NCBI GenBank assembly: GCA_902589345.1
Contig: CACISU010000004.1
Span: 24,397-88,396, forward strand
Source: an uncultured Pelagibacteraceae bacterium
Lineage (GTDB): Bacteria; Pseudomonadota; Alphaproteobacteria; Pelagibacterales; Pelagibacteraceae
Direction: 5' to 3'
DNA: 64,000 nucleotides
A model generated the notes under the pieces. That model saw only the letters and a list, made by a program, of their open reading frames with translations, was not told where the DNA came from and made no database searches. Positions 19,221 through 26,277 of the stretch are shown here, in pieces; positions within the stretch are counted from its first letter, which is position 1; the number at the start of each line of letters is the position of its first letter. Both the position numbers and the translations under genes were made by a program.

Positions 19221-20006
19221 TTATTGAGTTTCTATTTCTTCCCAGTCACTATCATCGAAAGTTTCAATTACTTCGTCAGCATTTAAAATTCTTTTTCTTC
19301 TATCTTGTAAATATAGACTTCTAACTGACGCATAAAAATCAATTGAATTTTCCTCTAAGTTATCAAGTGCACCTAAGTTTTTAGCAATGAAGTCAACACC
19401 TCCCATTCCTTTCGATGCATAATAATCAAAATTAGAAAAGTATCGAGTATCATTTCTTACAGTTACGTTGTACCAAGCATCACCACCTATATAATTCCCT
19501 ATAGATCCAGTTGCATCTCTTAAAGTTGAAGGTCCAAGAACAGGCAAAACAATATAACATCCTTCCCCGAAGCCCCATCTACCAAGTGTTTGTCCAAAAT
19601 CTTCATTTTCATATTCATTAAGACCTACTTTAGATGCTGGATCAAAAATTCCTACCACACCTAACGTTGTATTAATTATAAATCTTAAAGAGTTTTTCCC
19701 TGCAAGTAATAAATCTCCTTGTAGAACATTATTTGGCAAAGTTAACAATATTGATAAATTACTTAGAGCATTACTTGTACCTGTTCTAACGGGCGATGGT
19801 AGTTTTCTGTATCCTTTTGCAAGAGGCTCAAACACTACATCATTTATTGCTTGGTTAAAGGCAAATACACCTCTATTAATTTTTTCAAAACAATCTTTAG
19901 TTTCAACATTATTTTTTTTTGATAGATCGATACTCCCATCCGTATCAGCATATGAGCTTATTGATAAAAACAAAGAAATAATTATTATGCCTAAAATTTT
20001 AATCAT
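19221..20006 (-). CDS. mlaA: MlaA/VacJ outer-membrane lipid-asymmetry protein, without lipobox
   Basis: 261 aa. MlaA removes misplaced phospholipids from the outer leaflet of the outer membrane. Family hallmarks are INRGVFAFNQAINDVV near residue 43, YRKLPSPVRTG, NNVLQGD, RFIINTTLGVVGIFDPAS and VLPVLGPSTLRDATG. The signal peptide ends SSYA-D and contains no cysteine, so this form cannot be lipidated as E. coli MlaA is. It would sit in the membrane by its own amphipathic ring or with porins. It is the first gene of a mlaA-mlaC pair and divergent from the amidase gene, with 36 bp between them. Confidence 0.94.
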   Translation of the reverse strand: MIKILGIIIISLFLSISSYADTDGSIDLSKKNNVETKDCFEKINRGVFAFNQAINDVVFEPLAKGYRKLPSPVRTGTSNALSNLSILLTLPNNVLQGDLLLAGKNSLRFIINTTLGVVGIFDPASKVGLNEYENEDFGQTLGRWGFGEGCYIVLPVLGPSTLRDATGSIGNYIGGDAWYNVTVRNDTRYFSNFDYYASKGMGGVDFIAKNLGALDNLEENSIDFYASVRSLYLQDRRKRILNADEVIETFDDSDWEEIETQ

Positions 20007-20042
20007 TTAATAATTTTATATTTATATCTTTAACCAATGTAA

Positions 20043-20795
20043 ATGACAATTTTATGTGATAAAAGCCTAAAAATGCACTACAAAATCTCATTAAATTACT
20101 CTCCTAATATTTCAACCAAAAAAAGAATCGGTAAAAATATTAAATATCTAATTTTTCATTATACAGGAATGAAAAGTGAAACTAGGGCAATAAATAGACT
20201 AATTGATGAAAGTTCAAAAGTAAGCTGTCACTACTTAATTAAAAGAAATGGCAGTATTATTTTAATGGCACCAGAAACATACGTTGCATGGCACGCTGGC
20301 ATATCTTTTTGGAAAAACCAAAAAAACCTAAACAAAAATTCAATTGGAATTGAAATTACGAATAAAGGCCATCAGTTTGGATATCAAAAGTATTCAAAAA
20401 ATCAGATTTTATCTTTAATAAGATTATCAAAATATATAATTAAAAAATACAGAATAAGTAAAACAAATATTTTAGGACATTCCGATATAGCATTTAATAG
20501 AAAAAAAGATCCTGGTGAAAAATTTCCTTGGCAATACTTAGCAACCAAAGGCATAGGTTATTGGCACAATATTGGTGGCAATTTAAAAAAATATAGAAAG
20601 TCAAAAATTAGAGAAAAAAATAAATTAAAATTTATATTTTTTTTGAAAAAAATTGGTTATTTATCTAATTTTAAATCAAATGTTGAGAAAATTAATTTAA
20701 TTAAAGCATTTCAAAGAAGATTTAGACCAGAACTTGTAGATGGGAAAATTGATGAAGAATGTTTTTTAATAGCAAAAAAACTTAGTAAAAACTAA
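20043..20795 (+). CDS. N-acetylmuramoyl-L-alanine amidase, AmpD/AmiD type
   Basis: 250 aa. The amidase_2 zinc site is visible: His39 (LIFHYTGM), His146 (LGHSDIAF) and Asp156, with a catalytic Glu near 104 (IGIEI). CHYLIKRNG and VAWHAG are typical of the family. The last about 60 residues (YLSNF...IKAFQRRFRPELVDGKID) look like a peptidoglycan-binding domain, as in AmiD and some AmpD relatives. It probably cleaves the muramic acid-peptide bond in cell-wall recycling. There is no signal peptide, which favours a cytoplasmic AmpD role. ATG at 20043 is used; an internal ATG at 20073 (MHYKISLNY) is a plausible alternative start. Confidence 0.92.
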   Translation: MTILCDKSLKMHYKISLNYSPNISTKKRIGKNIKYLIFHYTGMKSETRAINRLIDESSKVSCHYLIKRNGSIILMAPETYVAWHAGISFWKNQKNLNKNSIGIEITNKGHQFGYQKYSKNQILSLIRLSKYIIKKYRISKTNILGHSDIAFNRKKDPGEKFPWQYLATKGIGYWHNIGGNLKKYRKSKIREKNKLKFIFFLKKIGYLSNFKSNVEKINLIKAFQRRFRPELVDGKIDEECFLIAKKLSKN

Positions 20796-20806
20796 GATAA
20801 TTTCTC

Positions 20807-20834
20807 TTGAAATATAATTAATAAACATTATTTT
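20807..20834 (+). promoter_or_regulatory. Candidate sigma-70 promoter of rnpB
   Basis: TTGAAA (20807-20812) and TATTTT (20829-20834) are 16 bp apart. The -10 ends 6 bp before the first base of the mature RNase P RNA helix at 20841, which is where transcription would be expected to start. Confidence 0.5.
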
Positions 20835-20840
20835 GTAATT

Positions 20841-21199
20841 GCCAGGTAGATGACTTATCGCTTTAATTTAATTTAAAGAGGAAAGTCCGGGCTCTACAAA
20901 GACACGGTGCCAGTTAATGGCTGGCAGGGGCGACCCTAGGGATAGTGCCACAGAAAATAAACCGCCTAATCAAGGCAAGGGTGAAAAGGTGTGGTAAGAG
21001 CACACCGGCTGATTTGGTAACAGACAGCGCATGGAAAACCCCACCGAGAGCAAAACTGAGTAGAGATGACATTGTTATTTATTAACTAAAAGCAGTCTTT
21101 GGCTAGTCATCAGGGTTAGTTGCTTGAGCCTTAAAGTGATTTAAGGTCTAGATAAATGGTAAGTTTAAAAGACAGAACCCGGCTTACATTCTACCTGGC
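20841..21199 (+). ncRNA. rnpB: RNase P RNA (bacterial type A)
   Basis: Catalytic RNA of RNase P, which removes tRNA 5' leaders. The P1 helix is closed by GCCAGGTAG at 20841-20849 and CTACCTGGC at 21191-21199. Conserved core elements are present in order: AGAGGAAAGTCCGGGCTC near 20876, GGCGACCCTAGGGATAGTGCCACAG near 20930, AAGGGTGAAAAGGTGTGGTAAGAGCACACCGG near 20978 (split here only by its loop), and AGACAGAACCCGGCTTA near 21170. It is an independent transcription unit between the amidase and the dcw cluster, and fills the only gene-free gap over 300 bp. Confidence 0.95.
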
Positions 21200-21238
21200 A
21201 AAATCAGTTTAAAATTAATCAAATTTAACTAAAGAATG

Positions 21239-21261
21239 TTTCAGATTTGTTCTGAAATTTT
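21239..21261 (+). terminator. Intrinsic terminator after rnpB
   Basis: TTTCAGA (21239-21245), a 5-nt loop, then TCTGAAA (21251-21257) and TTTT form a 7-bp hairpin with a short T-run. It lies 40 bp after rnpB and 24 bp before the -35 of the mraZ promoter, so it separates the two units. Confidence 0.65.
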
Positions 21262-21284
21262 AAGATTTAGAAAGAATATAAATA

Positions 21285-21313
21285 TTGACGCATAGTTAAA
21301 AAACCCATATTAT
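21285..21313 (+). promoter_or_regulatory. Sigma-70 promoter of the dcw cluster
   Basis: TTGACG (21285-21290) and TATTAT (21308-21313) are separated by 17 bp, near-consensus for this genome. Transcription would begin near 21320, giving a leader of about 35 nt before the mraZ ATG. Confidence 0.75.
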
Positions 21314-21327
21314 CCCATATATTCCCA
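21304..21327 (-). promoter_or_regulatory. MraZ operator: three TGGG boxes at 10-bp phase
   Basis: CCCA occurs at 21304-21307, 21314-21317 and 21324-21327. On the minus strand these read TGGGA, TGGGA and TGGGT, each separated by 5 nt, the arrangement bound by MraZ in bacteria studied so far. The boxes bracket the -10 (21308-21313) and the start site, so bound MraZ should repress the cluster, including its own gene. Confidence 0.75.
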
Positions 21328-21355
21328 ATTATGGAATTATTAAAATTATATAGAT

Positions 21356-21811
21356 ATGTTTTTATCAACTTACGAGAACAAATTGGACAAAAAAGGAAGG
21401 GTGTCAGTGCCAGCAAGTTATAGATCATATTTATCAAATATAGGATACAACGGGGTAGTTTGCTTTCCTTCATTTAATAATCAGTGCATAGAAGCATGGC
21501 CCCAAGATAGAATTGAGAAAATTTCAAACGCAATAGATTCATTAAATCCATTTGAGGATAAAAAAGATTATTTTGCTACATCTATACTCTCAGAAAGTAC
21601 TAATTTACAATTTGATACTGAAGGAAGAATTTCATTAACGTCAAAATTATTAAAACATGCAAAAATTAAAAATAGCATGTTATTTGTTGGTCAAGGTAAA
21701 ACCTTCCAGATATGGGAACCAACAACATTTGAGAAATTTAGGACAACTGCAAGAAAAAAATCAAACATTTATCGAGCTAGTCTTAAATGGGAAAAACAAT
21801 TTAATAATTAA
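21356..21811 (+). CDS. mraZ: MraZ transcriptional regulator
   Basis: 151 aa, the normal MraZ length. Two SpoVT/AbrB-like half domains are visible: DKKGRVSVPASYR (about 11-23) and DTEGRISLTSKLLKHAKI (about 78-95). MraZ forms a ring and binds repeated TGGG boxes to repress the division cluster. Such boxes lie directly upstream at 21304-21327, so autoregulation is likely. The Shine-Dalgarno is weak. It is the first gene of the cluster and is followed 15 bp later by ftsZ instead of the usual rsmH. Confidence 0.95.
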   Translation: MFLSTYENKLDKKGRVSVPASYRSYLSNIGYNGVVCFPSFNNQCIEAWPQDRIEKISNAIDSLNPFEDKKDYFATSILSESTNLQFDTEGRISLTSKLLKHAKIKNSMLFVGQGKTFQIWEPTTFEKFRTTARKKSNIYRASLKWEKQFNN

Positions 21812-21826
21812 ACCTGAGGGGGAAAA

Positions 21827-23275
21827 ATGACAATTAATTTTAAGACACCAGATATAAAAGAATTAAAGCCAAGAATTTTAGTTCTTGGAGTAGGTGGAGC
21901 AGGAGGAAACGCTATAAACGGAATGATAGATGCTGGCTTACAAGGAGTTGAATTTATTGCAGTTAATACTGATGCGCAAGATCTTAAACTTAGTAAAGCT
22001 ATGACCAAAGTTCAGATGGGTATAAATCTAACCAAAGGATTAGGTGCAGGAGCAAAATTAGATATAGGTCAAGCTGCAGCAGATGAATCTTTAAATGATA
22101 TTGTTAATATTTTACAAGGCGCAAACATGGTTTTCATAACTGCTGGAATGGGCGGTGGTACTGGAACTGGTTCGGCACACGTTATTGCTAGAGCGGCAAA
22201 AGAACTTAATATACTCACTGTTGGTGTAGTTACTTTACCTTTCTTGTATGAAGGGCCATCTAGAATGAGAAGAGCACAACAAGGTTTAGAAGAATTAAGA
22301 AAACATGTGGATACTATAATTGTTGTCCCAAATCAGAACCTATTTAAAATCGCAAGTGAACAAACAACTTTTGAAGAATCTTTTGAGCTATCTAATGATG
22401 TTTTATTACATGGTGTTCAAAGTATTACTGATTTAATGGTAAGACCAGGGTTAATAAATTTAGATTTCGCAGATGTAGAAACTATTATGAGTTCCATGGG
22501 TAAGGCCATGATGGGAACTGGAGAATCTGAAGGAGAAGGTAGGGCAACAAAAGCTGCAGAGCTAGCAATCAACAATCCATTAATTGATGATTATACTTTA
22601 AAAGGTGCAAAAGGATTACTAGTTAATATTACAGGCGGCAAAGATCTTAAACTTTTTGAAGTTGATGAAGCAGTTCATAAGGTAAGAGCAGAAGTTGACC
22701 CTGAAGCAGAATTAATCATTGGCGCAATTACCGATCCTAATCTTGAGGGTAAAATGAGAGTATCTATAGTTGCAACCTCATTAGATGGACAACAACCAGA
22801 GGCAAAATCTGTTATTAATATGGTTCATAGAATAAATAATAGGAATCCAGGATATTCAGATTTTTCACATATTACTAATGCTCAACATTCTAATTTTTCA
22901 TCTACTTCTAATACACCAATTTCAGAAGGTGCTACTGCTTTAAAATTGGAAAATGAAGCTGAAGAAGAGCAGTTAAATATAAGTGAACAAAATATTATTT
23001 CTAATCAAATTAATGAGAATTTAGTAGATAATGAGTCAAAAGATGAAGTTTTGCATCTTAAAGAGGAGGCAGAAACTAATTCAGAAATAGAAAGTTCAGA
23101 TGATTCGAATGGTTTAGAAAACTTTCATATAGAAGAAGAAACCCCTCATTTATTTAATTCTGATGAATCATCTACTAGTACAGAAAATGAATTTGAGTCA
23201 TTTACCAAATCAGAATCAAAAGATGAAGATGATGATCTTGAAATTCCAGCATTTTTGAGAAGACAAAAAAATTAA
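21827..23275 (+). CDS. ftsZ: Cell division GTPase FtsZ
   Basis: 482 aa tubulin homologue that forms the division ring. The nucleotide site includes GVGGAGGNAI (21-30) and the tubulin signature GGGTGTG (109-115); the T7 loop NLDFADV is near 210. The core ends near residue 325. A long acidic linker rich in Glu, Ser and Asn then runs to a conserved C-terminal peptide DLEIPAFLRRQ, the docking site for FtsA and other partners. A strong GAGGGGG ribosome site lies 4 nt before the ATG, stronger than its neighbours and fitting high expression. Its place between mraZ and rsmH is unusual, since ftsZ normally follows ftsA. Confidence 0.98.
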   Translation: MTINFKTPDIKELKPRILVLGVGGAGGNAINGMIDAGLQGVEFIAVNTDAQDLKLSKAMTKVQMGINLTKGLGAGAKLDIGQAAADESLNDIVNILQGANMVFITAGMGGGTGTGSAHVIARAAKELNILTVGVVTLPFLYEGPSRMRRAQQGLEELRKHVDTIIVVPNQNLFKIASEQTTFEESFELSNDVLLHGVQSITDLMVRPGLINLDFADVETIMSSMGKAMMGTGESEGEGRATKAAELAINNPLIDDYTLKGAKGLLVNITGGKDLKLFEVDEAVHKVRAEVDPEAELIIGAITDPNLEGKMRVSIVATSLDGQQPEAKSVINMVHRINNRNPGYSDFSHITNAQHSNFSSTSNTPISEGATALKLENEAEEEQLNISEQNIISNQINENLVDNESKDEVLHLKEEAETNSEIESSDDSNGLENFHIEEETPHLFNSDESSTSTENEFESFTKSESKDEDDDLEIPAFLRRQKN

Positions 23276-23293
23276 TGGTCTTCGATAAAATAA

Positions 23294-24295
23294 ATGAATG
23301 CCACCATAAAATCGGAAAAAAAACATTTTCCGGTACTGCTAAAAGAATTAATTAGCATTATTTCCCCTCTTTATGGTGGCACATTTATTGACTGCACCTT
23401 TGGAGAAGGTGGATATTCTGAAAAAATATTAGAAAATAAAAATAATAATGTAATCGCTATTGATCGTGATTATGATGTCAAAACTCAGTCAGAACTCTTA
23501 AAAAAAAAATTTAACAAAAGATTTGAATTTGTTAATTCTACATTTAAAGAAATAAACCTTATTCAAAAAAATAAAAATATTAAAGCAATAATTTTTGACT
23601 TGGGATATTCAACAAACCAAATTTCAGATTATTCAAAAGGATTATCTTTCAAATCAACAGGTAAGTTAAACATGAAAATGGGGATTAATAAATTTTCAGC
23701 ACATGAAGTAGTGCATAAATTGGAACAGAATAATTTAAGAAGAATATTTAAAAATTTTGGAGATGAAAAAAATTCAAATTTAATTGCAAAAAAAATTGTT
23801 TCTGAAAGAAAAAAAAAAGCACTGAATACTGAAGATTTAGTGAGGATAATAGAAAGCTCCTACAAAAAGAAGTACACAAAATCCCACAAGTCTACAAAAG
23901 TATTTCAAGCATTAAGAATATTTGTCAATCAAGAAATTAGTCAATTAATTTATGGTCTTATAAACAGCTTTAAAATTTTGCCAATTGGAGGATATCTAAT
24001 TGTTGTAACTTTTCATTCATTAGAAGATAAAATTGTAAAATTTTTTTTCAAAAATTATTCAGAGGTTTCAAAAATTTCAAGATATTTACCAGAAAAAAAG
24101 CATGAAAAGAAATTATTCAAGTTATTAAATAAAAAACCAATTATACCATCAGATAAGGAAATAGCTTTAAATCCTCCTTCTAGATCTGCAAAATTAAGAT
24201 ACGCATTAAAGATAAATGATAATCATAATTTTGAAGTTTTTTTAAAAAAATTTGAAAATTTAATTAATATAGAAAATTTATATTTAAATTTATGA
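23294..24295 (+). CDS. rsmH: 16S rRNA m4C1402 methyltransferase
   Basis: 333 aa RsmH (MraW), which N4-methylates C1402 of 16S rRNA in the decoding site using S-adenosylmethionine. The SAM-binding motif TFGEGGYSEKIL is near residues 36-47, IIFDLGYS near 101, and the family signature VTFHSLEDKIVK near 243. The C-terminal NPPSRSAKLRYA near 293 is typical. There are two ATGs three bases apart in-frame offset (ATGAATG); the first in-frame one is used. Its stop overlaps ftsL by 4 nt (ATGA). Confidence 0.96.
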   Translation: MNATIKSEKKHFPVLLKELISIISPLYGGTFIDCTFGEGGYSEKILENKNNNVIAIDRDYDVKTQSELLKKKFNKRFEFVNSTFKEINLIQKNKNIKAIIFDLGYSTNQISDYSKGLSFKSTGKLNMKMGINKFSAHEVVHKLEQNNLRRIFKNFGDEKNSNLIAKKIVSERKKKALNTEDLVRIIESSYKKKYTKSHKSTKVFQALRIFVNQEISQLIYGLINSFKILPIGGYLIVVTFHSLEDKIVKFFFKNYSEVSKISRYLPEKKHEKKLFKLLNKKPIIPSDKEIALNPPSRSAKLRYALKINDNHNFEVFLKKFENLINIENLYLNL

Positions 24296-24597
24296 AAAAA
24301 GGAATACTCATTTTTTTAATTTTTTTTCTTATAATAGCAACTACTTTAACAAAAAATTCTACAAAAAAAATAGATCAAAAAATATTTGAAAAAAGAGAAA
24401 ATATAATTTTATTAAAAAATAAATATGAACTAGTTCTTCTTGATTATAATTATTTAAGTTCACCAAAAAAATTAATGGATTTTCAGAGTCAATATTTTGA
24501 AAATTATCTAATTCCTAGAAAAATTGATCAAATAAACGAAATATCACTTGATGAAACTCCTTCTATTAAAATCTTAGATAATAATTTAAATGAATAA
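24292..24597 (+). CDS. ftsL: Putative cell division protein FtsL
   Basis: 101 aa. The primary sequence is weakly conserved, as is normal for FtsL, and the call rests on size, layout and position between rsmH and ftsI. Residues 4-21 are one transmembrane helix (ILIFLIFFLIIATTLT). Residues 25-60 form a charged helix able to make the FtsL/FtsB coiled coil, followed by a short periplasmic tail. It would bridge FtsQ and the FtsW/FtsI synthase at the septum. It overlaps rsmH by 4 nt and ftsI by 8 nt. Confidence 0.75.
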   Translation: MKKGILIFLIFFLIIATTLTKNSTKKIDQKIFEKRENIILLKNKYELVLLDYNYLSSPKKLMDFQSQYFENYLIPRKIDQINEISLDETPSIKILDNNLNE

Positions 24598-26260
24598 AAA
24601 AAAACAAAATTTATTTATTTTTGAAAATTCTAATCATTTTAATTATGAAAAAAATAAATCCAATCTTAATATCTCATTTAATAGAATTGCTTTTATTTTT
24701 TTTGTATTTTTGGCCTTGGCGTTTATTTTTTCATTTAAAGCAATCTATTTAGGATCTTTAGATAATAACATATACGATAAAAAAATTATTAATTCAGATA
24801 ACAGATCTACTATTATTGATAGAGAAGGAGTCATTATTGCAAAAAGTGTTATAACAAAAAATATAGGCATTAATCCAAAATTAGTAATTGATAAAAAAAG
24901 ATTACTTATCAATTTACAATTAATTTTTCCCAATAAAAATTATGAAAAAATTAAAAAAAAAATTAATGGAGAAAAATTTTTTTATTTTCAAAAAAAAATT
25001 TCCCAAGAAAAATATGATGAGCTTATCCTTCTTGGAGATAAATCAATCATTACTGAGCAAAAAATATCAAGAATTTATCCTCACAAAAATTTATTCAGTC
25101 ATATAATTGGACAGATAGATAATGATAATAATGGAATATCTGGAATAGAAAAAAGTTTTGACTATGAACTTAAGACATTGGAAGAACAGTTAAAACTGAC
25201 CCTTGATACCGAACTACAATACATAATCAGAGAAGAGCTAAATTATTTTACTCATATTTTTAAAAATATAGGTAGTGCCGCAATATTAATGAATATAAAT
25301 AATGGAGAGATTCTTTCAATGGTTTCTCTTCCAGATTTTAATCTAAATAAACGTGAGAAGATAAAAGACGTAAATTATATTAATAGAGCTTCAAAAGGCG
25401 TATACGAGCTTGGTTCAGTTTTTAAGACATTTACTATAGCTGCAGCACTAAATGAAGAAATAATAGAACCAGAAACTGAATTTAAAAATTTACCAAAAAG
25501 TACTACTTGTGCCGGAAGACCTATTAGAGAATATGATATGGAAATCCCATCTAATTTAACAGCTGAACAAATTTTGATAAGATCTGGAAATATAGGTTCC
25601 TTAAGAATTGCTGAAAAAATTGGTATTGAAAAATTTAAATCATTTTTAGAAAATATTGGAATTTTAAATAAAATTGATTTTGACATCGAGGAAGTAGGAG
25701 AACCAATTCCTTTCAAATGGGGCAAATGCAAACTTGCAACATCTTCATTTGGACATGGAATAACCACAACGCCTTTACAGCTAGCAAAAGGATATTCAAT
25801 TATAGCTAATGGTGGATACAATATTAAACCAACAATTATTAAGAAATACTTTAAAGAAAAAGATAAAAAAAATAAAATTTTAAACGAAGGAGTTTCTGAA
25901 AAAATTAATTTAATTTTAAGAAAAATTGTTTCTACGAAAGAGGGCACTGCAAATTTTGCAAATATTGATGGTTACGAAGTTGGTGGAAAAACTGGTACAG
26001 CTCAAAAATCTGAGAATGGAGTTTATACAAAAAAAAAAATAAATACTTTTGTAGCAATTTTTCCAACAGTTAAGCCAAAATTTGTCTTAGTAGTTTTATT
26101 AGATGAGCCAAAGTTAAGTAAGGAGTATGTTTATCACTTCAAGGATGGAAGTGGATGGAAGCTAAAAGGAACTCCCTACAACACTGCAGGTTGGACTTCT
26201 GTAGAAATTGCCGGAAAGATTATTGAAAAAATTGGGCCAATTTTAGCCACAAAATACTAA
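24590..26260 (+). CDS. ftsI: Septal peptidoglycan transpeptidase FtsI (PBP3)
   Basis: 556 aa class B penicillin-binding protein that crosslinks septal peptidoglycan with FtsW. One transmembrane helix lies near residues 30-50. A dimerisation domain starts about 60 (NRSTIIDREGVIIA). The transpeptidase motifs are all present: SVFK with nucleophile Ser276 and Lys279, SGN (Ser332-Asn334) and KTGT (Lys467-Thr470). The N-terminal tail is short and lacks any lipobox. It lies 17 bp before the murE-murF fusion. Confidence 0.96.
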   Translation: MNKKKQNLFIFENSNHFNYEKNKSNLNISFNRIAFIFFVFLALAFIFSFKAIYLGSLDNNIYDKKIINSDNRSTIIDREGVIIAKSVITKNIGINPKLVIDKKRLLINLQLIFPNKNYEKIKKKINGEKFFYFQKKISQEKYDELILLGDKSIITEQKISRIYPHKNLFSHIIGQIDNDNNGISGIEKSFDYELKTLEEQLKLTLDTELQYIIREELNYFTHIFKNIGSAAILMNINNGEILSMVSLPDFNLNKREKIKDVNYINRASKGVYELGSVFKTFTIAAALNEEIIEPETEFKNLPKSTTCAGRPIREYDMEIPSNLTAEQILIRSGNIGSLRIAEKIGIEKFKSFLENIGILNKIDFDIEEVGEPIPFKWGKCKLATSSFGHGITTTPLQLAKGYSIIANGGYNIKPTIIKKYFKEKDKKNKILNEGVSEKINLILRKIVSTKEGTANFANIDGYEVGGKTGTAQKSENGVYTKKKINTFVAIFPTVKPKFVLVVLLDEPKLSKEYVYHFKDGSGWKLKGTPYNTAGWTSVEIAGKIIEKIGPILATKY

Positions 26261-26277
26261 GAGTTTAAATTTGAATT

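Noticed and set aside
25375..25947. 190-codon open frame on the minus strand inside ftsI
   Set aside because: It is antisense to a gene with all catalytic motifs intact, and its composition is what AT-rich antisense of a coding region gives.
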